Shown here: positions 1 to 11,700 of the stretch, one piece after another
Numbering within the stretch: position 1 is the stretch's first letter
How the letters are laid out: every line of letters starts with the position of its first letter
Origin: Nicotiana tabacum
Taxonomy: Eukaryota > Streptophyta > Magnoliopsida > Solanales > Solanaceae
Assembly: GCF_000715075.1 (NCBI RefSeq)
Contig: NC_134085.1
Span: forward strand, 134,244,060-134,308,059
Direction: 5' to 3'
Length of the DNA stretch: 64,000 nt
Notes under the pieces: generated by a model
Told to the model about the DNA's origin: nothing
The model's database searches: none
What the model saw: the letters and a program-made list of their open reading frames with translations, nothing else
Position numbers and translations under genes: made by a program

Positions 1-921
1 ACTTGTTAATCTTACACTTGTTTTGAACTTACTATCCCTATAATACTATTAGCATGAAATTGGTTCATTAATCCTAACTCTACAGATTTGTGTATGGTTA
101 CTTACTTCATGTGTCTGGCCAACTTAACTATTTTGCCTAATTGCTTCTGTGATTAAACAATGATTGGCCTAGGTACTAGCATGAATATATAGCTTAACCA
201 GATTTTTAACTTACTTGAACTATGTGTTTGAGCATAACCTTGTTCGGTGCAGTTCTGCCTGCAACTCTGTGTTCTAAACCTTGTTTCTTCTGAAATCAAG
301 CTGTTTTAAAACCTGCTCCTATCTCTTTTTATGTACTGATTTTAAAACCCCCACTCTTAGTCCCTTATGTTCTCAACCACTCCAGTGTGAGCACTGCTCA
401 GGGTCCACATGAGACTCTTGTGAACTCTGACACATTGGGGATTGGTTTTCCAATATCTTATGAGCTATCTTCTGAATGTATGGTTCTGGTATGAGCATTG
501 CCCTGGGTTCCTAAGGCCCTTGGGAACTTTGACACACTAGAAAGCTGGTTCTAATGTGCTATAGATGAATCATTATGCTGCGCCTCAAAGTTGTTATGGT
601 TGGAAGGCCTGGTTCCCAGGTTTATTTAGGCCTACTAAAGGCTCCCTATAGTGTCTCATTACTATTATGTAAGTCATTTGCTATTTTGGTCTGTAATAAC
701 TTTGTAATAACAGATTTGGGGATATTTAGTAAAGCTGGGGGGTTTTCTTATTTCCTTTTGTTAAACTGGGTAGAAATCGTGCCTATAGGATTTTCATTGA
801 TGGTGTTAATTTTGTGTTTGCGCATTAGAAGTCCTGCCTATAGGGTTGGCATTAAAATGCATATTAGAAATCCTGCTCATAGGATCTATCAATCTAACAA
901 ATGTGCATTAGCAATCCTACC
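1..921 (+). mobile_element. Left half of the 5' LTR of Ogre/Tat element C, split by a nested insertion
   Basis: No credible gene. The tract shares the recurring phrase 'cctatagga' and its variants with 30907-31400, on the other side of the nested block, so I read both as one LTR cut in two. It holds an imperfect ~104-bp tandem duplication: 'gagcactgctcagggt' near 389 and 'gagcattgccctgggt' near 493. The true 5' end of this LTR lies outside the window. A 136-residue open frame at 575-985 crosses the insertion junction and resembles nothing I know. Confidence 0.5.
917..921. repeat. Left target-site duplication of the 30-kb nested block (CTACC)
   Basis: The five bases before the LTR terminus TGTCACACC are CTACC. 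The five after the opposite terminus, at 30907-30911, are CTGCC. Four of five match, as expected for a 5-bp gypsy target duplication with one later substitution. Confidence 0.5.
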
Positions 922-2243
922 TGTCACACCTCCTTTTTGCTACACCCCTAGAAGGGTATATATAAGGGAGTTTTTTCCAACTTAAAGTGATAATCAAAAC
1001 ATGATTATTTTATTTAAAATCAGAGTTGCCACTTGGGATAATTTATTGTGTCCTAAGTCACCGGTTCAAATCCCGAATCTAAGAAAAGATTGACTCTGTG
1101 TTACAGTCTGCGAACACAGAAATCCGGATAAGGAATTCTGTTAACCTAGGAGAAGGTGTTAGGCATTCCCGGATTCCGTAGTTCTAGCACGGTCGCTCAA
1201 CTATTATAATTGGCTTATTATCTGATTTTAATACATGTTTTAGCCTATGGTTTGATTTTAACTAATTAACCACTTTTAATCATTTTTAAGGAAGATTGCA
1301 ACGTCATTTAAAATACGTCTTGAACCATGTCACATAGATTCACCCGACATTTTTGACGTATCTTAACATCGTTGAGATTTGGATTTGGGTCACATAAATG
1401 TGCACCTGAGTTTAGGAAGGTAGATTATTAAAATAACACGCCTAAAGCAACTACGCACTTGTAACTTTGCGAGGGCCATAGAAATTTCAGTAGATGGCAC
1501 ACCTCCTACTCTAAGAATTAAATCAAAATTAATTAAGCGAGGGCCATGCAATTGTTATTTTTTGTTTGGCATGGCACACCTCGAATTAGTCTAATTAACG
1601 GGTTTTGATGCTAACTCGTGAGGGCCATAAACTAATCGTTCACCTATTATGGCTCTCCTCAGTTGAACTACGGTCACGATCCATTTAAATGCAAAACGAA
1701 CTCCCCCCCCAAGTGACATTCCATTCGCATTGTTCTAATCCATATATACATGATGCCTTATTTACTAGTGGGCTTGGGGAAATGGTTTCAGCCTTGACCT
1801 TGATTTAAAAACCAAGATTTCAATGTGAAAGCAAGAAGAAGAGGCAGCGAAATTAACACATTTGGAATAAACTAACATGAAGCAAAACCCATTTTTAATC
1901 TGAGCCCAAACACATATGCATAAACTCCCGTTTGACTTTACATTTGCAATTATCTTAACAGGGAATGATAGGGCAGTACTCAAGGTTCAGATTTTACACC
2001 TTGCCCCTTTTCCAATTTTTGTTTTTGCCTAGATAGCCTTGGTTAAAAATCTGAAAATCAACTTAAACCCCCCACCTAGCTTCCTAGAAGCTTCTCAAAT
2101 CAGTTAACAAAGATTCCCATAAGCAATTACCCAAAAATACCATTGACAGCCCTGTTATTTACCCTTAGAATCAAATACGGGCCAAGTAAACTGCATGCAC
2201 GCCTAAACCATGCTGGCTACCAGAGTTTCCCCCTCCCCACTAT
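922..2243 (-). mobile_element. Partial LTR (left LTR of the minus-strand Ogre/Tat tandem block)
   Basis: It begins with the terminus TGTCACACCTCC and runs collinear with 8782 onward in the middle LTR: same 'gtcgccacttggg' box, same 'gaaggtgttaggcattccc' box, same C-run near 1690-1705. It lacks about 970 bp found in the middle LTR (junction near 1968-1973). It stops at CACTAT (2238-2243), where the sequence switches to protease-coding DNA, so the U3 half is missing. Relative to the element's minus-strand sense this is the 3' end of a downstream LTR. Confidence 0.8.
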
Positions 2244-5013
2244 ATCCCCGACTGAATCTTTCCCTCCACCGTCGAATCCTCAAACGTAGATACTATTCTT
2301 GTGAATTCTTTCATTATCCACTTTCAACTTGTTCCGAGTGGAGAGAGGGCAAATGTTTGTGATGGAACCATTGTCAACCAGCACCCGAGTAACCACGGAG
2401 TTTTCGCATTTCACTGTCAGATAGAGGGCTCTATTGTGCTCGGTACCCTCTGTGGGTAGCTCATCATCATAAAAAGTAACTCTGTTCACTTCAAATATCT
2501 TGTTAGCTATCTTTTCCAAGTGGTTTACTGAGGTTTTGTCAAAAACGTGGGCCTCATTCAGGATCTTCATCAAAGCCCGACGGTGCTCATCTGAATGGAT
2601 CAATAATGACAATAATGAAATTTGAGCCGGTGTCTTCCTCAGCTGCTCCACAATGGAATAATCCTCCACCTACATTTTTCTCAAGAACTCCTCTGCTTCT
2701 TTCTCAATCACAGCTTTCTTCTCTAATACTGGATTGTCTTTGGAGCTTTTAGCTTTTCTCAACTCTTCGGGGGCAAAGCATCTCCCCGATCGAGTCAAAC
2801 CATGGGTCTCACATACTTCTTCCATAACTTCTTTTCCCTTGTAAGTCACTGTCACTCGTTCATAATTCGACGGGACCGCCCTGCAGTTGACTATTGGTAA
2901 TTGAGTTACCGGCTTGATGATGACAGGGCCTATGCGGGCACCTTCCACAATTACAACAGGCCTGTTCGCCACTCCCGGCACAACCACTTTCGCTCTTTCA
3001 TGTTTCCCTGTGACGTCACTTGAGGACCCCTTCTTGACCACCATAGATGGTTCACTATTTGCCCCATTCAACTTGATCGCGGACTTCTCACTTGTTGACT
3101 TTTCGAACGGTCTGGCATCACTAGACTGAATCATCATGACAGTTTTTGAAGGCTTCTTAGGCTCCCCTTCCTTATGCACTATCTCAATCATATTCATCTC
3201 TTGATGAGCTGGCAATGGGTTCTGATTGATATTAGGTGTCTCCGGAGCTTGGACCTTAATCTGATTAGTATCAATGAGCTCTTGAATAGCTATTTTCAAT
3301 TGCCAGCACTTCTCTGTGTCGTGCCCCGAGGCACTAGAACAATATTTGCAACTCACGGAGTGATCAAGATTCCTCGGGGGAGGATTTGGCAATTTTGGTT
3401 CAATCGAACTCAGCATACCCAATTGTCTCAACCTGCAGAACAAACTGGTATAGGATACTCCCAATGGAGTGAAAGTCTTCTTCTTCTGTAGCCTCTCATT
3501 CTTGGTGGCCTGATTGGGAAGGAACCTGTTCCAGGGGGATTTTGGTAGGCTCTTGGGGGTGGATAGGCATTTTATGGAGTTGGGTATGTATTTTGTGGGA
3601 CTGGAGCACGCCATTGTGCATGCGCGGGAGGTTGAGTGTATGTTTGTGCATGATGGACAGAAAAATGGGGATCTGGCGGTGGGTAGTAGTGTCGTGGTGG
3701 GATATATGGAGTGTGGTGGTAAGTTTGGTGATAGGATCGAAGCTGGTTGTAGTAATGTGAAGGGCCCCTAGATCCAACCCAAGCTCTCGACTTAATTGTC
3801 GCAACATCCTCTTTCTTCTTCTTCCCGAGTACACCCCCAGTACCGTTTTGGATGGCCTGGGTGGTTGCTTTAATTGCTGAGTAGCTCATGATTTTATTAG
3901 ACTTGAGTCCCTCTTCTACCATGCCTCCCATTTTTACAACCTCATTAAAGGACTTGCCCACTGCTGACACCAAATGACCAAAATAAGTGAGCTCCAAGGC
4001 CTGCAAGAAATAATCAACCATCTTGCTTTCTTTCATGGGAGGGTCAACCCTCGCTGCTTGCTCCCTCCAACGGAATCCATATTCCCTGAAACTCTCACCA
4101 GTCTTTTTCTCAGTCTTCGTCAATGACAGACGGTCTGGGATAATTTCAATATTGTACTAAAAATGACAGGCTAAGGCTTGGGCCAAATCGTCCAATGTGT
4201 ACCACCTATTGTGATCTTGTCTGGTATACCATTCCAATGCCGATCCGCTCAGACTTTGGCTGAAATATGCCATCAATAATTCATCTCTTCCACCTGCCCC
4301 TCTCATCTTGCTGCAAAATCCTCTTAAGTGTGCTACTAGGTCACCATGCCCATCGTACAGATAAAACTTAGGCATCTTGAACCCTGCTGGTAACTGAACA
4401 TCTAGGAGCAGACATAAATCCTTATAGGCCACGCTTACTTGACCTCTCAAACCCCTCATATCTTTGAACAATTGTTCCAAGCTTTTGACCTTTCTGATCA
4501 TCTCCTCATGTTCGGGATTTTTTGGGTAGCTTCTTGGTCTCTGCCGGGAGATCAAGATGAGGGGTGTAAGAATATGATTCCGGAACATTGAAAGTGGGTT
4601 CAGGGGGATAATACTGGTTGTCGTGAGTCTGGAATAGAGGTTCACAAGAAGATCGGTGTAATGCAGCAGGTGGAGGTGCCACAAAAATGGGAGTGACTGG
4701 TGGAGGAGGGTATGGGACTTGTTTGGGTGGTGGAGCTTGAGAAGTATGGGAAGTGGTGCCATAGCATTTTTGGTATAGGGGAAAGGCTGGAGATGAGTTT
4801 ACAGTGGGAGGCTCCTGAGGTTGGGCCGGTGGTGGGATATAAGCAGGGTTGGCGGGATAAACTGGTGGCGGATGACCCTTTGCCCAGGCCTGGTACATTT
4901 CAGCCATTTGCTGCTTTAACTTATACATCTCTTCCTTCATCGCATTAACATCCAATTCTTCCACCTCCTTTGACGGATCAACAATACTTGTCTCCGATTC
5001 TTGATTGGCCATG
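2244..5013 (-). pseudogene. gag-pro: Gag-protease remnant of truncated copy B (Ogre/Tat Ty3-gypsy)
   Basis: The chosen start is the minus-strand ATG at 5013, giving MANQESETSIVD, because copy A starts at the homologous codon. Order: a short coiled segment; a Pro-rich linker; the Gag core (PKFYLYDG, then YFSQSLSGSALEWYTRQ, then ESFREYGFRWREQAARV); a Pro/His/Tyr-rich tail; a zinc-knuckle-like CKYC...GHDTEKC near 3350; a Lys/Glu-rich linker; and the protease start with VLVDNGS near 2380, then NICPLST. A frameshift near 4510 and several stops break it. The reading ends abruptly at 2244, where LTR sequence begins, so the rest of protease and all of RT, RNase H and integrase are deleted. Gag would form the particle and protease would cut the polyprotein; this copy can do neither. 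Confidence 0.85.
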
Positions 5014-5218
5014 TTCAGCTTGTCTTTTGATCCGGTGTTGTAGGAGTGAGTTGACAGAATGACAATCAACTAACCACCTACCTGAATCAGTATATCAACA
5101 ACAACCTTGTTAGTGATTACGGCTTTAACAAATTGGTAACCACATATTTTGGGGAATGAATGAACCTAAGTAGTTAACTGTTTCTATTATGCATTTGATC
5201 GGTTGCTTGTGTCATCCC

Positions 5219-5263
5219 GGCTTTTCTTTTTTTCTTTTTTTTTCCTCTTTTCTTATTTTTTTT
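5219..5263 (-). other. Purine-rich tract (sense strand) in the ORF1-gag spacer of copy B
   Basis: A pyrimidine-only run on the plus strand, so A/G-rich on the element's sense strand. It lies directly sense-downstream of the 5280-5329 module. Copy A has the same arrangement at about 23733-23778. It could be an internal polypurine tract or simply low complexity. Confidence 0.4.
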
Positions 5264-5279
5264 ATGGTCGAATCCTATG

Positions 5280-5329
5280 GAGATTACCTACGTATCATGA
5301 CCCCACATGAATCAGACCGAGCGTAGTTC
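5280..5329 (-). other. Recurrent GATACGTAGG module, ORF1-gag spacer of copy B
   Basis: Sense-strand order is GAACTACGCTCGGTCTGATT, a short spacer, then TGATACGTAGGTAATCTCC. It lies between the ORF1 stop and the gag start. Function unknown. Confidence 0.6.
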
Positions 5330-5591
5330 TGGGAGATAAGTGTGAAAGTAAATAGTAAAACATTTTGGGATTTTTAATTTTCATAAAAAGCAAATGCTTT
5401 GATTACAAAGACTCAAAACTAACAGACTCTAATGCAAGGACGAAATACCGACTCCAAATATAGACTATCATACTCCCACAAAAGAAAATACAGACTTGAA
5501 AACAACTGACAGACTCCAACAGAAAGAAAATACAGACTCAAAACAACTGACAGACTTTAACGGAGAAGGAAATACAGACTCAAATGAAAAA

Positions 5592-7641
5592 TCATGAAAA
5601 CATTAATGCTCCTGGTGCCCGCGGGACATTATTCGATCTCGCCGCGGGCCTATATGCACGATCCCTTTGAAGTCGATCCAAGTCACTCATTATCTGTTTA
5701 ACAAATATCTTCACAGCCGCGAAGAAGGTGGTGCGAGTCATATCCTCACAGGCATAGCACTTCATAACAATATAATCGGCTATGGTTCTAAGTCTTTCCC
5801 TTATGACTCCTTTTTCTTGCAACAAACGCCTGATTTGCTGGGCCATGGCTTCCAAAGTTGGCTCGGCTGCAAGATTCTGCTCTTGAAGTTGTTGTAAGTC
5901 CATTTCTAATTGTGCCAATGCTGTATAACAATGTTCTCTTTCAACCTTGAAATCTTTTGCCTGTTTGATCATTTTGTTTTCCGTGGCAATGACCCTTTTC
6001 TTTAATCCCGCAGTCGCATTGTCATACTTTTCTTTCAACCGCTTAACCAGGCGTGCTCGTTCATCTGCGTTTTTAGCCAATTGCTTTCGAGCCCTGACTA
6101 GTTCACTTTCTTCTTTGTTCAAATCAAAACTATAGTCGCTCACTTTCTGCCTCAGGTTACCTATAAGTTTTTCATCTTTGGCACTTCGGGCGGGGTTTTC
6201 TGCCGCTACTTTCATTTCCTGAATTTTGGCTCGAAGGGCCTCGTTTTCCTTAGCTAGCTTTTTCTTTTCACCTTCGTCCACCGCGGCTTGCAAGCTATTC
6301 TCGAATTGATGTTCTTTGACTTGTTTCTCCAACTTTCCTATTGTGGCCCTGTACTCATTCTCCGTGGGCAACCAAGCTCATTGTTCTTGTGACGCCTCAA
6401 CAAATTCCTGAAGATGAGGTCTTTTGTCCCGCCTCCCAAACTCAGTTTCTCTTCTATTCCAAGCCAGGTACCCCGGTGAAACTTCACCTTTGGATCGGTC
6501 ACGTACACAGGTACTTGCTGTTAAGTATTGACATTCACTCCAAATTTGGCGGACTGCTGCTTCATGAAACTGACCGTTGGGTCCAATCTCGACTACTTGG
6601 GCACTAAGATCTTCATCTCTCGGAACTATTTGGCATCTCCCCAACTGCCTCAAAACCCGATATGGGGCATAAGGCTGGATACTCCTGAGTCCCATCAAGA
6701 GGAAATGAGGCCCGGTGGCTGGCATGTATATGATCTCATCCACAGGCAGCCATCCAAATGTCCACTCTATTTGGTTTGCAGTGATAGAATGGAGGCGCGC
6801 TACCCACTCTGTGACCCCTTCCGGCAAGTTGATCCCATTAACTCTCGCATGAAATTCTTCTATGCATGTTTTCTTTGTCGACCCATAACTCATAAATTGA
6901 GGACGATGGCATAGGTGTTCAATCATCCACATCTGCAGCAACATGTTGCACCCCTCGAAAAAGTCTCCTCCGACTTTGCAGGCTGTGCGAGCACGGAAGA
7001 TTTTAGATACTATCATGGGTGCGAGGGTGCTGTTGGCCTGAGTAAGCAAAGTGCTGACAACCCCGGCTACTCGTATGTCAATATTCCCATCCTTTCTAGG
7101 AAACACCAAAAGTCCCAAAAAGACTACCATAAATGCAAAACACATGTGTTCCTCCCACTTAAGGCGGTTTCCTCTGCTGCAGATTTTGTTTTCCGGCTTG
7201 TTGAACCCCCCTATATGACCATATCTGTTGTATATAAACTGCAAAGTAGGAAAACCAGCTGCCAAGTCTGGGTTGTGGACCCCCTGCTTATTTTCAAAGA
7301 GTCTAGGAACCTGTGTACGGCTACGGCCCTTGGAGCGATCAGGTACTGGTGTCTCAAAGGAACTTTGGGACCCCCAATATATCCGGTTATTTCTTCCAAT
7401 GTTGGGGTAAGTTCAAAATCCAAGAAATGAAATATGTTGTGGGCTGGGTCCCAGAATGTAACCAACGCCTTTAAGATGCCCCCCTAGGATTGATCTTCAG
7501 CAACCCCGTGAGGCCTCCCAAATATAGATTGATCGTGTCTTGTCCCTGTTTACCCAGATCATCCCACCACATATGCAACTCCAAAGGGATCTTGTTCACG
7601 ATTGTTATTGGCAAATTCTGACTTGTGCTCATTCTGCACAT
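5592..7641 (-). pseudogene. ORF1 of copy B: DUF7745-like domain plus C-terminal coiled coil
   Basis: This is the extra ORF that Ogre/Tat elements carry between the 5' LTR and gag; its role is not established. The start is taken at MCRMSTSQ (ATG at 7641), as in copy A. The N-terminal two thirds hold FELTPTLEEITGYIGG, GNRLKWEEHMCFAF, FPRKDGNIDIRVAG and EWTFGWLPVDEIIYMP. I associate these with the plant DUF7745 family, which is abundant in Solanaceae retroelements and resembles plant mobile domains. The C-terminal third (from about 6370) is Lys/Glu/Gln-rich with long heptad-like stretches, so a coiled coil is likely. Damage: one frameshift between 7465 and 7641, another near 7211-7265, and a stop near 6375. 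The natural end is MFS-stop at 5592. Confidence 0.8.
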
Positions 7642-8734
7642 TGATTAGGGTGGTTAAGCAAAAATCACGATTCAATTGACTCAAAAACAAAGCTGACACT
7701 TTTTCATATTTTCATTTCAAAAGTAAAATACAGTTTTGCAAATACGGCCTTTTAGCACTTCTGGAGGAAGATTTTAAGGCTATGCTTGCTAACCGACCAA
7801 AATTTTAAAAAGGAGACCAAAGGCGGTTGTTCTTGCAAAAATAGCCTTCCAGTGTCCTTTTGGGGAACATTCGGCTATTTTTGACAAGAATGGCATCACC
7901 TTACTTATTTAAAATAAAATAGGATTTTCTTTCTTTTTGGGCTATTTTGCAAAAGGAGAGTTGGACCCGATGGGGGTTGCCTACGTATTCCACATCCGCT
8001 GAGAATCAAACTGTCGTAGTTCGGGCAATTTTGACAAAATAAAACTAACTATTTTTCCTTTCTAAAACACAAAGATTTTTCCTTTTTTTTCTTTGAAAAC
8101 TACAAAATTCTTTTTCTTTCAAAATTTCGGCAGAGTTTCGGTATGTTTTGGGACATTGGTTTTTCAAAACAGGCACTTATCCCTCCCAATCATCTAAGTT
8201 TTCCTTGTAAGCTGGTCAACATGCAAATCCGAAGCAAATGAATGCGCAAGTAGCTAGTAAGATGCATCATAATGGTCTTTATATTTCGGGTACACCTGTC
8301 CTAGACAGACCCAACCCCTGTGTTGAGTCTCCAAAGTCAAATGCACATGATGCAAACAAACGTGCCTACTAGGGATCTGGCATGAGGCTGAGTTATTCTA
8401 GGTTCAAAACCCTAGGTATGTGTGCTAGACTGTGTACCCGAGCAGACAACTCGAGCCAAGGAAGGGGCTACATACCGGCAACCAAAAGGCCATCCGGCTT
8501 AGTAACTTGTCCGAGCCTTTTTATTATATCAAGATATGACACTAACAGAATAGGGAGTCTCGACCAGCGAACACATCCCCGAAGATGAGAAGAGAAGGGT
8601 TTTGTAACAGTTTATATACAGTTCAGATAATATCAAAGCGGTAAAAGCATCATTCAACACATTAGGCACAAGCATGTAATTAGATAATAGATAAAGCCAA
8701 ATATAACAATTCATCTAAGCTCGAATTCTGAACC
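7642..8734 (-). other. Untranslated leader of copy B between PBS and ORF1
   Basis: About 1.1 kb with no credible gene. It contains the module at 7973-8022 and a pyrimidine-rich stretch on the plus strand near 8055-8120. It aligns by eye along its length with 26175-27271 of copy A. Confidence 0.7.
7973..8022 (-). other. Recurrent GATACGTAGG module, leader of copy B
   Basis: Sense-strand order is GAACTACGACAGTTTGATTC, a spacer, then GAATACGTAGGCAACCCCC. It sits upstream of ORF1, in the same place as the copy at 26506-26555. Confidence 0.6.
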
Positions 8735-8781
8735 CCGAACCAGAGATTCTGGGTTCAAGTCCCCAGCAGAGTCGCCAGAGC
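8735..8781 (-). promoter_or_regulatory. Primer binding site of copy B, tRNA-Arg type with extended tRNA homology
   Basis: Read on the minus strand, the LTR terminus GGTGTGACA is followed by GCTC and then TGGCGACTCTGCTGGGGA. On the plus strand this reads as a tRNA 3' end: CCAGAGATTCTGGGTTC, then CCCCAGCAGAGTCGCCA. Ogre elements are known to use tRNA-Arg. The match to what I remember of nuclear tRNA-Arg extends well past the usual 18 nt, through the T arm. It is not a complete tRNA gene: the D arm and 5' half are absent. Confidence 0.8.
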
Positions 8782-11700
8782 TGTCACACCTCCTTTTTGC
8801 TACACCCCCTAGAAGTGTGTATATAAGGGAGTTTTTTCCAACTTAAAGTGACAATCGAAACGGGATTATTTTATTTAAAATCAAAGTCGCCACTTGGGAT
8901 AATTTATGGTGTCCCAAGTCACCGGTTCAAATCCCGAATCTAAGAAAAGATTGACTCTGTATTACAGTCTGCGAACACAGAAATCTAGGTAAGGAATTCT
9001 GTTAACCCGGGAGAAGGTGTTAGGCATTCCCGGATTCCGTGGTTCTAGCACGGTCGCTCAACTGTTATAATTGGCTTATTGTCTGATTTTAATACATGTT
9101 TTAGTCTATGGTTCGATTTTAACTAATTAACCACTTTTAATCATTTTTAAGGAAGATTGCAACGTCATTTAAAATACGTCTTGAACTACGTCACATAGAT
9201 GCACTCGCGGTTTTTGACGTATCTTAACATCGTTGAGATTCGGATTTGCTTCACATAAATGTGCACCCGAGTTTAGAAAGGTAGATTATTAAAATAACGC
9301 GCCTAAAGCAACTCTGCACTTGCAACTTTGCGAGGGCCATGGAAATATCACTAGATGGCAAACCTCGTACTCTAAGAATTAATTCAAAATTAATTAAGCG
9401 AGGGCCATGCAATTGTCATTTTTTGTTTGGCATGGCACACCTCGAATTAGTCTAATTAATGGGTTTTGATGCTAACTCGTGAGGGCCATAAACTAATCGT
9501 TCACCTATTATGGCTCTCCTTAGTTGAACTACTGTCACGATCCATTTAAATGCAAAACAAACTCCCCTCCCCCTCCCCCCCCCCCCCCGCCCCAAGTGAC
9601 ATTCCATTCGCATTGTTCTAATCCATATATATGTGATGCCTTATTTACTAGTGGGCTTGGGGAAATGATTTCATCCTTGACCTTGATTTTGAAACCGAGA
9701 TTTCAATGTGAAAGCAAGAAGAAGAGGCAACGAAATTAACACATTTGGAATAAACTAACATGAAGCAAAACCCATTTTTAATCTGAGCCCAATCACATAT
9801 GCATAAACTCCCGTTTGACTTCACATTTGCAATTATCTTAACAGGGAATGATAGATAAATAATTTGATCAAATGCCCCCAAATCAAACATTGGTTCGTCA
9901 CGACTGAAATCAATCTTTAATTAACTTCACAAAAATAATCATTTTACTTGAAAGTTGGTTTAGTCTAGACGAGATAGTAGAGGGAAATCTGTGAAGTGTC
10001 CTATTGAGCAAACAAGAATCTTAAACTTTAACCCGTAGTAATCATGCTTACAAAACAGCATTTGCATGAATCAATACATATACAAGCCAACATCTAGCAC
10101 TTCAAAACATCAAGACTAAAACCCGCTAAGTTTCAGCAGAAAGCTAACAAAAAGTTGTGACCCAGAATACAAAATCAAACATGAAGCTGAATAATTAAAG
10201 TCCATGGTTCACCTGTCATGAAAACATCTACAAAACTTATTCAGACACCTTCCAAACATGATATCTAACATTGAAACCAAACATTTAACTCCAAACACAA
10301 ATCTATGTTTTATAATATACCAGTAACAGCTCATTTGACACCTACCATTACAGATCTACTGCATGGTACTAAACAGTAAGAAAACAGAGAAAAACAAAGG
10401 CAAACACAACTTGTATTCCATCGGATTCCCACTTGATTTACATAATCAGCATTCAGTCAGTGTTTCTGGACTAAGGAGATACCTGGAGATAAAAGAGGGA
10501 TAATAGAAGTGGAGAATCAACAGTCAGCAGTAACAGAAATCCACCCAGATTCAACCAAAACCAGCAATGAAATCAATCTAGAAGAAAGAAACCAATCAAC
10601 CAACTTAAAACAGATCTTTCACTACCCAAGTTCAAACCATTTTCAACCTCAAATAGAATCAGTTATTGTTCAGCAATAAAAAAAACTTCAAAGTTCTAAG
10701 CAAAAATTTCAATGAAACAGTATTTCCTCCAATTTTTCCATCGTCTGATTTTCTGATTGTTTTTTTTATATATTCCTTTCTGCCTTCCTTCCCAAGTAAG
10801 AGTGCCTTTATAGGTAAGGAAAGTAGGGTAGTACTCAAGGTTCAAATTTTACACCTTGCCCATTTTCCAATTTTTGTTTTTGCCTAGATAGCCTTTGTTA
10901 AAAATCTGAAAATCAACTTAAACCCCCCACCTAGCTTCCTAGAAGCTTCTCATTTCAGTTAACAAAGATTCTCATAAGCAATTACCCAAAAATACCATTG
11001 ACAGCCCTGTTATTTACCCCTAGAATCAAATACGGGCCAAGTAAACTGCATGCAGGCCTAAACCATGCTGGCTACCAGAGTTTCCCCCTCCCCACTATGG
11101 GCTTCCTCTTTACAAAGCCCAAACGTAATTAAAGAAAGAAACAGCGCAATTTCATAGAACAAAAATGATAAAAACTACAATAACTCCAAAGCTATAAACA
11201 ACGAAATTTCCAAACACAAACAACAAGAAAAAAAATGAAAAGGCATAAACAGAAAAGAAAAAGAAATCATCATGAACAAATAATGATTTTCCAAACTACT
11301 GATGTTGATTTATAACACAAGAATTGATGCTTGAAACCAAACTAAGATAACGAGCAACGAAAGAAGAAAAGACTAAAAATTACAGTAAAGAGTGGAAAGA
11401 TATGCCAGGCTCTACCAGAGGATTGACGACTCAGAGAAATCAATGACTATAGAAGGTCCGATAAATGGCGAGAATTGTAACATGAGCATTAACCGGAATT
11501 TCTTCGATGGCTAATGCTCCATATCACAATCCTTAACACCTACTCTGAAATGAGATGGACTGGAAACTTGAAACACGGATTGTTTGACCAAAAGCTGGCT
11601 ACCCAACGGGCGATGAAATCGACTAAATAACCAGCTAATCCCACGTGATATCACCATAGAGAAACAAGTAAGGGGAAAAATCAAGGAAAGTAGAACACCT

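Noticed and set aside
8735..8776. Possible tRNA-Arg gene
   Set aside because: Only a tRNA 3' half is present. The 5' acceptor strand, D arm and anticodon loop are missing, CCA is encoded, and it abuts an LTR as a PBS must.
10666..10887. A small secreted or membrane protein on the plus strand
   Set aside because: It lies inside the middle LTR on its antisense strand, with only hydrophobic low-complexity residues, and the right LTR does not keep it as a clear frame.
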